Below the pieces are notes generated by a model. The model was not told where the DNA came from, made no database searches, and saw only the letters and a program-made list of their open reading frames with translations. Position numbers and translations under genes: made by a program. Below, in pieces: positions 9,726 through 17,112 of a stretch of DNA of 64,000 nucleotides; the first letter of the stretch is position 1; every line of letters starts with the position of its first letter. Source of the DNA: Nitrospirota bacterium (GTDB taxonomy: Bacteria; JACPQY01); assembly GCA_016180645.1 (NCBI GenBank), contig JACPAV010000015.1, positions 56,124 to 120,123 of the forward strand. Direction: 5' to 3'.

Positions 9726-9809
9726 GTAGGGGCGCCCTCCAGGGCGCCCGATCGGGCGGCGTAGACGCCGCCCCTACGCGGAGGGAAACGTCCGGTGTAA
9801 AACCGGACG
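9726..9809. repeat. Cluster of three palindromes
   Basis: GGGCGCCCT/AGGGCGCCC arms at 9730-9749, GGGCGGCGT/ACGCCGCCC arms at 9754-9773, each with a 2-base loop and a flanking gtag or ctac, and a CGTCCGGT/ACCGGACG element with gtaaa loop at 9789-9809. The third is identical to the one translated in frame at 965-985. Confidence 0.8.
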
Positions 9810-10027
9810 CTACCGGAACCTCCTTCACCGATGACGGCGAGGCGTCGCCTTGCGACGCCGAGCAATACGTCGGCTTCATCGCCGAGGACGTGCCGAACCT
9901 CGTCGCCACGAACGACCGCAAGGGCCTCTCCTCCATGGACCTCGTCGCCGTGCTCACGAAAGTCGTTCAAGAACAACAAAGACAGATCGAAGAACTGCGA
10001 ATGCGCATCGAGAAGGATGAACGCTGA
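9810..10027 (+). pseudogene. 3' remnant of an S74-type intramolecular chaperone gene
   Basis: The last ~50 codons read YVGFIAEDVPNLVATNDRKG followed by LSSMDLVAVLTKVVQEQQRQ and a coiled coil. This matches the C-terminal end of peptidase S74/tail-spike chaperone domains, which self-cleave from trimeric fibre-like proteins. The upstream catalytic part and the carrier protein are missing; the reading frame runs straight into palindromic repeats (one, GGCGTCGC/GCGACGCC, at 9841-9859 is inside the frame). Most likely a decayed 3' fragment. I saw no matching 5' part in the window. Confidence 0.6.
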
Positions 10028-10256
10028 TCCCGAAGGAACCGCGGATCACCTCCCTTCCGCGGTGCGTAGGTCCCAAACCGCAAGAGACGAACTGGGGCGC
10101 TTCTCGGAGAGCCCGAACGAGACCGCCTCCGACGCCATCCGATGGGAGACGCTCATGAACAACCTGGGGGCAGGCCTGACCGCGCGGACTGTACCCGCAT
10201 GACAACGGCAAGATGGCATCGCTTCGGCGGACCCCTATGCGTGATATGCTACCACC

Positions 10257-11798
10257 GTGTGGCGTCGAGCACTTGCGGTTGGATTGATTCTCGCGGGGTG
10301 TGAGTCGGCCCAAACGGGGCCGCTGCCCGACGGGACCGAGTTGGAGATATCGGGTCAGCTTGTCGCCGGTTCGGCGGTGGAAGGAGTGCGTACCGGCGTG
10401 CGTGGCCTGACGGAAACGGAGCCGATCCCCGGCATCACAAGACCGGATGAAGGAGCAGGGACCTCACCGCGCCGGACCGGTAGGGAAAAGCGGCAATCGA
10501 GCTTCGAGGCCGGACAGCCGCTGCCGGACTACGGCCTCTTCTGCGTCACTTTCGAAGAGAACCCCCGCTCAGGGAAGGGGGCGGCGAACAAGCAAGGCCG
10601 TTTTGAACTGAAGATACAGGCTGCGGGGATTCCATTCGGATGTTTCGTTGTTGATCCGAGCGGAAAACGCATCGCAGACCTCTTCTTCGTCGGGGATAGA
10701 CAACTCTCCTCCGGGGATCATGAGCTCACGGGCGCGATGGTCTTCGATCGCCATCAGAATCTGGGCCGGGTATGGGTTGATTTTTCCACCGCGGTTGCCT
10801 TGGCAGGCACTCCCCTCGAAACCGGTCCTTCTCCACCGGCCGAAGAAGATGCCTGGGATCCCACCGGCACGTGGGCGTTTGCTGAATGCCTCGACATCGC
10901 CGCAGACAAACCGTGCTCCGGCGCGGATCTCCTGCTCCACGCGGCGCTTTCCGCCACCTACCCCGCACTGTACTATCATCGGATTGAGGGACGCGACGAC
11001 TTGACCGGGAAACGTAGATACCTATTCGACATCTGGCACGACAAAGAGAGCTACGTCGCGTGCGGTCAAACGGAGGGGATGAGCCGCCAACAGGCCCGCG
11101 ACCTTCACGGGTTGGAACTTGATCCCGAAGTGAATACGACCCCCTTCGGTTTTCTCGGCGAGCCGCCGGGGCCGAACAGTTGGGATGCGAATGACTCCTG
11201 CGTGGGACCGACTGACCTGAAAGGAACGATCGGACGTTGCGTCTCCGTGACCGACCCCGGGTTACAGGCACTCTGCTACAAAAGCTGCTGGCAGAACTAC
11301 GACTCGCAAGGATTGGCCACGTGTCATCGGGCTCGGACGTGGAATGACGCGTACATACAGCGGCACCTGGAATCGCTGGAGAGAGGCGAGAGTCCCGTGT
11401 ACGACCGAGCCGCCTATCTGACGCTGCTCCCTTTCCCTCAACGTTCCTTGATCTCGTCCCTGGGAAGCAATGCCTTGCACCCTGAGATGCGGTACCAGAA
11501 CGGCCATACGTGGTCGATAGCCACATTATCGATCAATCCATCGTACTTCAAGGACACTTCGGGCCGTTACCGTCAGTGTGACATTGTTTTCAGCTTCCAG
11601 ATGAATGCTTCGCGCTTATCCCCCGAGGATGCCCTGGCGACGGCCGTCGTGGGGGCCAACGTGTCCAACACTTCACCCGATTTTCAGTGGTGCCTCCAGT
11701 ATGCGAGGCAAAGCCTTCCACAAATCGGCCTGAACCTTTCAGATCCCACCGGGACCGGTATTCGCTTCCGCACACGGCTCCGGCGGGTGAAGGAGTAG
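10257..11798 (+). CDS. Lipoprotein with GVRTGVRG/EPIPG N-terminal motif
   Basis: Predicted lipoprotein of 513 residues starting at GTG (MWRRALAVGLILAGCESAQ, lipobox LAGC, Cys at 15). Residues about 40-60 carry EGVRTGVRGLTETEPIPG, the same motif pair seen in the N-terminal domains of the large propeller lipoproteins, so it belongs with that exported set. The rest contains many Cys and aromatic residues and no domain I recognise; a HDKESYVACGQTEGMSR segment and a region with several CY/CW residues suggest a disulfide-bonded extracellular fold. It stands alone on this strand. Function unknown. Confidence 0.7.
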   Translation: MWRRALAVGLILAGCESAQTGPLPDGTELEISGQLVAGSAVEGVRTGVRGLTETEPIPGITRPDEGAGTSPRRTGREKRQSSFEAGQPLPDYGLFCVTFEENPRSGKGAANKQGRFELKIQAAGIPFGCFVVDPSGKRIADLFFVGDRQLSSGDHELTGAMVFDRHQNLGRVWVDFSTAVALAGTPLETGPSPPAEEDAWDPTGTWAFAECLDIAADKPCSGADLLLHAALSATYPALYYHRIEGRDDLTGKRRYLFDIWHDKESYVACGQTEGMSRQQARDLHGLELDPEVNTTPFGFLGEPPGPNSWDANDSCVGPTDLKGTIGRCVSVTDPGLQALCYKSCWQNYDSQGLATCHRARTWNDAYIQRHLESLERGESPVYDRAAYLTLLPFPQRSLISSLGSNALHPEMRYQNGHTWSIATLSINPSYFKDTSGRYRQCDIVFSFQMNASRLSPEDALATAVVGANVSNTSPDFQWCLQYARQSLPQIGLNLSDPTGTGIRFRTRLRRVKE

Positions 11799-12135
11799 TT
11801 GTCCTCGACGGATACTGAAATGCGCCCCCCCTCTGCCGGTTCCTCGTGCTCGTGCACGGTGTTGACAACTGCATCGCAACTGCCGGGGGCCTTGTGCTGA
11901 TGCAGTGACACACTGTTATGCTCGAATGCCTGGAGGGGTGAAGAGATCGGAACGGATCGTGATTGCGGCACGCCCAACGCAGGCGTTCGAATCTTGACGA
12001 AATCCTCGAAGTTCACGCCGCACAAGTTGTAACTTCTCTTGGCCGTTTCACAGCCGACCCTTCGGAAAAAGGGGCCAACCATCGTAATGCAAGGATTTCG
12101 TCCGGACCCTCACGGAGGGTGTGGGTTTCGAACGG
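11799..12135. other. Intergenic region without recognised feature
   Basis: About 340 bases between convergent genes. A short hairpin with ACCCTC/GAGGGT arms lies near 12105-12119 just beyond the stop of the minus-strand gene but lacks a T-run. Nothing else is recognised. Confidence 0.4.
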
Positions 12136-13086
12136 TCAGTACTTCGTGCCGTACGGTTCGGCTTCGATGGAGAACTTGACGTCCGGGTTGGCGGCGACGG
12201 CGTCGAGAAGGGCATCGACTTCCTTCACGTAAAACACCGGCGCGATGCACATCTCATTGGTGTCCGCAGACGGACCGAAGCCGATGGTCTCGGGGACGTC
12301 ATCGTTGGCAAACTGGCATTCGAACTTCAGCTTGGCTCCCTTGGACTTCCTAAGGACCAGCGGATCGGGGAAAACCTGCAAAGGCGGGGCGGCCCAATCG
12401 TTGTTGAAATAGACCTGAGTTTCCTGACCATCTTCCACTTTCCAGATGGTGAACGTCTGGCCGTGGCGATGCATGTGGGAGGTCATGAGGAGGACGGCGA
12501 CGTCCTCCTGAGGGTTCCATTCGCCGGTGGTCACCGAAGTGCCCTTGTAGGGAACGGCAATCTGGATTGAACCCGGAAGTTCGGGGCGCGCGAGGAAGTG
12601 CATTTGCTCGGGGGGCACGACTTCGATCTCGACCTCCGTCTCCCCGTAGGTGATCTTGTCGGAGGTGTTGATCCAGTGGCCGTTCAAGACCAGATGGCTG
12701 TTTGCCGGGATGAAAACGCCCACGGTACTTCCGGTGTCGATTCGGACGTTGCGGTAGATCGAGCCGACGAGTGTGTTCGAGCCGGCGATGAGCGCGAGTG
12801 AAGGGCCGCTGAAGAGATCGTGGGGCCCACCGGACGGGGGATTGGACTCGGAGTCTTGCCAATGATTCACGAGAAAGTGATGGCAGACCTCGCCTTTCTG
12901 CCGGACTTCCAGCCGGAGAATGGCGCCGTCTTCGAGATTGCCCATGGGCATGGCTTGGTAGACTTGGCGGTCGGAATACGGTTGAAGTTCGACGGGTCCG
13001 AGTTTGAATGTGTAGACTTGACCGCGCGGTCGGTTGGCGTCCGAACACGAGACGAGCAGTAATCCCCAGAAGAGAAATCGCCTCAC
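12136..13086 (-). CDS. Copper type II monooxygenase-like lipoprotein
   Basis: Predicted lipoprotein of 316 residues (MRRFLFWGLLLVSCSD, lipobox Cys at 14). It resembles the two-domain PHM/DBH-like copper type II ascorbate-dependent monooxygenases: an HHFLVNHW segment in the N-terminal half, an HxH-type MTSHMHRHG motif near residue 205 and a Met-containing NEMC motif near 280, where the family carries copper ligands. This bacterial branch is shorter than animal PHM and may bind copper without hydroxylating peptides; the substrate is unknown. The family assignment rests on motif pattern only. Confidence 0.65.
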   Translation of the reverse strand: MRRFLFWGLLLVSCSDANRPRGQVYTFKLGPVELQPYSDRQVYQAMPMGNLEDGAILRLEVRQKGEVCHHFLVNHWQDSESNPPSGGPHDLFSGPSLALIAGSNTLVGSIYRNVRIDTGSTVGVFIPANSHLVLNGHWINTSDKITYGETEVEIEVVPPEQMHFLARPELPGSIQIAVPYKGTSVTTGEWNPQEDVAVLLMTSHMHRHGQTFTIWKVEDGQETQVYFNNDWAAPPLQVFPDPLVLRKSKGAKLKFECQFANDDVPETIGFGPSADTNEMCIAPVFYVKEVDALLDAVAANPDVKFSIEAEPYGTKY

Positions 13087-13208
13087 TGGTTTCGAGCGTA
13101 CTCATGGTGACCGCGGTTGTCAACATATACTGGCGGGAGTAGACTGTGCGGGTGAAAGTCTGGCAACTGATCAGATATCTGCTGAGCCCTCATGGGAAGG
13201 AGGAGACG

Positions 13209-13649
13209 ATGGTGAAGGTGGGAGAGGCGGCGCCGGAGTTTGACGCGCCGGATCACACGGGAAAGACGAGGCGTCTTTCGGAGTTCAAAGGAAAGAAGGT
13301 GGTTCTGTGGTTTTATCCGGCGGCCGACACACCTGGGTGAACGGCCGAGGGTTGCGGGTTCCGCGACAAACTGAACGACTACGAGAAGCGAGGCGTCCAA
13401 GTTCTAGGGATTTCATTCGACTCGGTTGAGTCCAATGCCAAGTTCGCGCAGAAGTACAATTTCAATTTCCCGCTCCTGTGCGATACGGAGCGACGGGCCG
13501 GCCTGTTGTACGGCGCGTGCGACTCGAAGGAGGCGGGCTATGCGAAGCGGATCACCTACATCATCGACGTGGCGGGAAAAGTGACCCACGCGTTTCCGAA
13601 GGTGGATCCGCGGATCCACGTCGAGGAGATTCTAAAGGCAATAGGCTGA
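13209..13649 (+). CDS. bcp: BCP-type peroxiredoxin, probable selenoprotein (UGA at catalytic Cys)
   Basis: Predicted 146-residue thiol peroxidase of the BCP/PrxQ family that reduces hydroperoxides with thioredoxin-type donors. An AAGGAGG Shine-Dalgarno lies just before ATG 13209. The N-terminal VGEAAPEFDAPDHTGKTRRL and the WFYPAADTPG motif are typical. Codon 44, the peroxidatic Cys, is TGA (13338-13340), and the same frame continues TAEGCGFRDKL to a stop at 13647. The resolving Cys is kept five residues later (U-x4-C, as C-x4-C in BCP). A hairpin meeting bacterial SECIS rules follows. All other family features (LGIS, FPLL, FPKV) are intact, which argues against decay. Cys-to-Sec peroxiredoxins are known in selenoproteome surveys. 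Alternative: a nonsense mutation. No sel genes are in the window. Confidence 0.75.
13338..13367 (+). promoter_or_regulatory. Candidate bacterial SECIS element
   Basis: Directly after the in-frame TGA (13338-13340), bases 13351-13357 pair with 13361-13367 (seven pairs, one G-U) around a 3-base GTT loop. The loop begins with G and lies 17 bases after the TGA, within the spacing and apical-G rules described for bacterial SECIS elements bound by SelB. The stem is inside the coding sequence, as in known bacterial cases. Confidence 0.6.
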
Positions 13650-13767
13650 GCCGTACGGGAGACCCCAGAGTCCGTAGAATACCTGCGCTTCTGCCGCCGG
13701 ATTCCATCATCGCGCCGGGCGCCGCCTGCCGCAAGCGCTTGTTCGGCGGCCCCTTGTACCGATAGGT

Positions 13768-14199
13768 TCATGGCAGCAGTTCCAGTGCCCGAGTGAACCC
13801 TCGTCCGATTCGGATCGCGCCGAAATCGCGCCGATCCGTCGTCAACACCCTGTAGACGTCCCGCCGCTCGGCCACGGCGGCCACCGTGCCGTCGACCAGC
13901 CCTATGTGGAGGTCCCTGAACCTGGCGTCGAACTCCAGCGCGCGAACGATGTCGGATGCCAGCGGAAGTTCGTATTCGTACCGCGTCCGAGCATCGAAGA
14001 CGTCCGTGATCAACCTGCGCATGGCGCTTCGGTTTTCTCGCAGGAAGTAATCCACTTCCGCCAAGACGAGCCCCGGCACGATGACTACCCTTGCGGAGGT
14101 CAACACAGCTTCGTAGTCCGGGAAGCTCGGACCACCCTCGCCGGTGCGGGCCAGCGCACGAAGCAGCCCGCCGGTGTCGGCGATGACAGGCGCCGTCAA
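13768..14199 (-). CDS. vapC: VapC-like PIN-domain toxin
   Basis: Predicted 143-residue PIN-domain ribonuclease, toxin half of a type II toxin-antitoxin pair. Acidic residues of the PIN site are visible: IADTGG near residue 8, the AEVD motif near 47, VDGTVAAVAER near 101 and the TTDRRDF motif near 119. It starts at TTG 14199, overlapping the antitoxin stop by three bases (translational coupling). The pair is isolated and could be mobile. Confidence 0.8.
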   Translation of the reverse strand: MTAPVIADTGGLLRALARTGEGGPSFPDYEAVLTSARVVIVPGLVLAEVDYFLRENRSAMRRLITDVFDARTRYEYELPLASDIVRALEFDARFRDLHIGLVDGTVAAVAERRDVYRVLTTDRRDFGAIRIGRGFTRALELLP

Positions 14200-14423
14200 T
14201 CTTCCAGGCCGCGGAACAGCTCTGACTCATCCCCGAGCTTCGTGTCCGTGGATTCGAACAGACGTGTCGAAGGAGGACGGCGCCCCGAGTAGTAGCGCGC
14301 AGCGACAACGCGCAGGCCCTTCCGGACCAGGTCAGAGGCGGAGAGCCCCGCGGTTCGCGCGCGCTTCAGAGCGCGTAGGTCCTCCTCGTCGAGACGAATC
14401 GTTGTCGAAATCAACCTTGCCAT
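14196..14423 (-). CDS. Ribbon-helix-helix antitoxin
   Basis: Predicted 75-residue DNA-binding antitoxin for the downstream PIN toxin. The N-terminal TTIRLDEEDLRALKRA strand-helix and SASDLVRKGL second helix fit ribbon-helix-helix repressors; the C-terminal tail (ESTDTKLGDESELFRGL) would cover the toxin. The ATG at 14423 is chosen because MARLISTTIRL aligns with the family start. The promoter, probably autoregulated, would lie upstream, where no clear operator was found. Confidence 0.75.
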   Translation of the reverse strand: MARLISTTIRLDEEDLRALKRARTAGLSASDLVRKGLRVVAARYYSGRRPPSTRLFESTDTKLGDESELFRGLED

Positions 14424-14716
14424 ACATTCACCATACAACAACCACGGCGAGAAGACAAGGGATCGCGGCGGGAGTGGCCGCCCCGAGATCCTTGTCCGAG
14501 TACGCGCAGATCATGGTTCTTGGGTCGATCCGTGCCTCCACGCGAATGAGATCCTGAAGGCGCCGGGCGGGTAGCGGCCTCCAAAGCCATCTGATCGGGC
14601 TCTTTTTCAACGGCGCGCGCCGCTCGACGATATCCACTATTGGGGATACCCTTTCCCCCTGGCGCCGGCGCCAAATCGCAAGCGACTCTCCGGCCCCAAG
14701 AATTCCTGTGGAGGAT
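14424..14716. other. Intergenic region beside the toxin-antitoxin pair
   Basis: About 290 bases. Minus-strand frames here stay open but change phase and match nothing I know; they probably represent the decayed tail of the DUF2335-like gene region. Confidence 0.35.
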
Positions 14717-15048
14717 TTATCCCTTCCGTGGCTCTCGGTCGGCTGATTCGGCGGCTTTGCCCTCTCGATACCGTGCATAAAGAAACGATCCGACCAGCCC
14801 GGCCAGTGCCACAATAATCGCCGCCATCCCCTGGGCATCCTTGTCGTGTGCAACCAGGTAGAAACCTCCGAGAATCGTGGCCCCGGCCAGGGCAAAACCC
14901 ATCCATTGGCCGCGACCCTTTGATTGTATGTAGCGAGAACCTGGGGAGGCGGGATAGGGCCTTGGAAACTGAATTCTTGGAGCTGAATCTGTTGAATCTG
15001 AGTCTGCGAAGCCGCGCTAGCGCTCGTTTTCGGTTGCTCGCCCGGCAT
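14717..15048 (-). pseudogene. Broken DUF2335-family membrane protein gene
   Basis: The first fragment (from ATG 15048) reads LQEFSFQGPIPPPQVLATYN, the N-terminal signature of DUF2335 small membrane proteins. The second, in another frame (14717-14902 plus upstream SKGRGQW), reads MGFALAGATILGGFYLV followed by a second transmembrane helix and an ARYREGK tail, the family C-terminus. The roughly 30-residue middle that normally links them is missing and the frame changes near 14915-14920. So this is an internal deletion with a frameshift, or an assembly error. Confidence 0.65.
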
Positions 15049-15083
15049 ATTGCCGCCTTCCGACGGCATGACCTGGATTGGAG

Positions 15084-15332
15084 TCAGGCGACCGGAGACG
15101 GCTTGCGGGAAACAGGTGACGGGCTGGCTACGTACGCGAGGCCCAATGCTTTGAATGTCGTTCCCAGGTCAGCACCAACTGTTTTCCAATCGGTTGAGAG
15201 GGCCTCACTCGTGCTCAGTGGCACGTAGCGCGCTATCGAGGTCCCTGGTCCGAGGGTGCCCCAGAAATCGAGGACGCGTCCAAAGCCGTGAATTGCAGGG
15301 TGGGCTGAAAAGAGAGTTCTCACGCAGTTCAT
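15084..15332 (-). CDS. Hypothetical 82-residue protein
   Basis: Predicted 82-residue protein starting MNCVRTLFSAHPAIHGFGR, with a DWKTVGADLGTTFKALG helix in the second half. No family recognised with confidence and no strong Shine-Dalgarno. The last residues (SPSPVSRKPSPVA) are encoded by heptamer-like repeat DNA, so the natural C-terminus may have been altered. It lies just upstream of the broken DUF2335 gene on the same strand and may once have formed a two-gene unit with it. Confidence 0.4.
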   Translation of the reverse strand: MNCVRTLFSAHPAIHGFGRVLDFWGTLGPGTSIARYVPLSTSEALSTDWKTVGADLGTTFKALGLAYVASPSPVSRKPSPVA

Positions 15333-15459
15333 TGGATGATAGTATCAGAAATGATCGCGCCGGGGAATAGTGGTATGGCTGCGGATACAGGGTAGGGAGT
15401 GACGGACGATGCGGGCCTTACTTCCAGGAGAACGGGTGCGCCTTGGCCTGAATCCAGTC

Positions 15460-16323
15460 CTACTTCGGGTACCGGTAGAAGCCGCGGCCGGTTTTCTGGC
15501 CGAGGTGGCCGGCGTCCACGTATTTGCGGAGGAGCGGGGCGGGGCGGAACTTGGGATCGCCGATCTCGTGGTGCATGACTTCGAGGATGGCGAGACACAC
15601 ATCGAGTCCGATGAGATCGGCCAACGCGAGGGGTCCCATGGGCTGGTTCGTACCAAGCTTCATGGCCTTGTCGATGTCCTCCGCCGTGGCCAAGCCTTCC
15701 TGAAGCGTGTAGATGGCTTCGTTGATCATCGGCAGGAGGATGCGGTTGACGATGAATCCGGGTTGCTCGACACATTTCACGGCAGTTTTGCCGAGTCTCT
15801 CTGCGAGATCTTTCGTGAGCATCTGAGTTTCTTCGCTGGTGTCGAGCCCCGGAACAATTTCCACGAGCTTCATCAGGGCGGGCGGGTTCATGAAGTGCAT
15901 GCCGACGACCTTGTCCGGTCGCGACGTCGCGGCGGCAAGCTTGGTGATGGGGATGGAGGAGGTATTGGAGGACAGCACGGCATTCGGACGCAGAGTCTTA
16001 TCCAGCTCTTTGAAAATCGAAAGTTTCAGGTCCACTCTCTCCGTCGCAGCTTCGATGGCGAAGTCACAGGCTTGCAGGTCGGCAATCTGCGAGGTGGATT
16101 TCAACTTCTGCTGAGCGTCTTTCGCCTGTTGTTCGGAGATGACTTTCTTCGCCGCGAATTTGTCCAGCGACTTTCGGATGGCCGCCATCCCCTTCTCGAT
16201 TTGCTTCGGGGCGACGTCGTGGAGAACGACCGAAAATCCGGCGGTCGCGCAGACCTGCGCGATGCCACTGCCCATCTGCCCTGCGCCAACCACTCCGATG
16301 GTACGAACGTCGATCAAAGTCAT
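15460..16323 (-). CDS. 3-hydroxybutyryl-CoA dehydrogenase family protein
   Basis: Predicted 287-residue NAD(P)-dependent 3-hydroxyacyl-CoA dehydrogenase, which interconverts 3-hydroxyacyl-CoA and 3-ketoacyl-CoA in beta-oxidation or butyrate-type pathways in the cytoplasm. The Rossmann motif GVVGAGQMGSGIAQV lies at the N-terminus, SSNTSSIPI near 118, the catalytic His in GMHFMNPP near 140, and the C-terminal dimerisation domain has GFIVNRILLPMINEA and PMGPLALADLIGLD. The length equals the family norm. ATG 16323 is preceded by a GGAGG-type site (ccggaggcag). The frame extends upstream only through repeat DNA. No other pathway genes are adjacent. Confidence 0.9.
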   Translation of the reverse strand: MTLIDVRTIGVVGAGQMGSGIAQVCATAGFSVVLHDVAPKQIEKGMAAIRKSLDKFAAKKVISEQQAKDAQQKLKSTSQIADLQACDFAIEAATERVDLKLSIFKELDKTLRPNAVLSSNTSSIPITKLAAATSRPDKVVGMHFMNPPALMKLVEIVPGLDTSEETQMLTKDLAERLGKTAVKCVEQPGFIVNRILLPMINEAIYTLQEGLATAEDIDKAMKLGTNQPMGPLALADLIGLDVCLAILEVMHHEIGDPKFRPAPLLRKYVDAGHLGQKTGRGFYRYPK

Positions 16324-16364
16324 CTGCCTCCGGGCATGATAGTCGCGCGGTTCATTTAGAGCAA

Positions 16365-16467
16365 GCCAGCCATGGATGGTGCGGTACTTGCCGCAACGGG
16401 CGGAGCGTGATGCGGAGCCTTGGAATGGCAAGTGCCAGCCATGGATGGTGCGGTACTTGCCGCAACG
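16365..16467. repeat. 34-base direct repeat pair
   Basis: Two identical 34-base copies (16365-16398 and 16434-16467) beginning gccagccatggatggtgcgg and ending ttgccgcaacg, 69 bases apart. Partial echoes (gcccatggatgggcgg, ggcaagtgc) follow. They lie between the dehydrogenase and the cytochrome-like gene, which diverge. Function unknown. Confidence 0.8.
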
Positions 16468-16594
16468 AGAGCGGCCCATGGATGGGCGGCGTTGGGACGG
16501 CAAGTGCGATGACGGCGACCCATCGAGTGCCTCTTCGACGCTTGACTTGGGGACTCAAATCGTCAACAACTGCACGAAGCTGGAGGCCTGAGTG

Positions 16595-17017
16595 ATGAGA
16601 CGAAAACTGATGGTCATGATTCTCGTGACGGCATCGTTGGCGGCGTGCGGCGATGCCTATGAGGGAACGGATTCGAGCCCCTGCACGGTGGTTGAAGCAT
16701 CATTCGGTGTGATCCAATCGGAAGTTTTCTCGAAGTCGTGCGCGTTTTCCGGATGCCACGGGCGCGGATCCAAGAATGCGGGTCTGAACCTGGATGCGAA
16801 CGGTGGCGACGTTTATGAGAATCTGGTCGGGGTTGATTCAACGGAAGTGACGCTGAAACGCGTGGCTGCGGGGGATCCTGAGAACAGCTACCTCGTCAAG
16901 AAACTCGAGGGCAAGGACATTGTGGAGGGCCGTATGCCGCTCACGGGCGCCAAGCTCCCTTCGTGTAAGATCCAAGCCGTTCGGGACTGGATCGCCGCCG
17001 GCGCGCCGAAGAACTGA
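16595..17017 (+). CDS. Cytochrome-c-like lipoprotein with CX4CH motif
   Basis: Predicted 140-residue exported lipoprotein (lipobox LAAC near residue 18). It contains SCAFSGCHG, a CX4CH variant of the heme motif, then GLNLDANGGDVYENLVGV, AAGDPENSYLVKKLEG, GRMPLTG and an AVRDWIAAGAP C-terminus. This pattern is common in planctomycete-type and deltaproteobacterial cytochrome-c-like domains. The CX4CH spacing makes covalent heme binding uncertain. ATG 16595 has an upstream GGAGG; GTG 16592 is an alternative. It may be co-transcribed with the RCC1 operon that follows 95 bases later. Confidence 0.7.
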   Translation: MRRKLMVMILVTASLAACGDAYEGTDSSPCTVVEASFGVIQSEVFSKSCAFSGCHGRGSKNAGLNLDANGGDVYENLVGVDSTEVTLKRVAAGDPENSYLVKKLEGKDIVEGRMPLTGAKLPSCKIQAVRDWIAAGAPKN

Positions 17018-17112
17018 CCGGTATCGCTTTCCCGCGGCGGGTATGGGGCGAAAAGGGGAGCCAGGCTTCCCCACCGACTTGATTGGTTCATCCCGTGTGT
17101 TAGTATCACCTC

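Noticed and set aside
13146..13340. Two separate genes (short N-terminal peptide and a C-terminal peroxiredoxin fragment)
   Set aside because: The TGA falls exactly at the catalytic Cys, the frame continues without a shift, and no ribosome site precedes the second part.
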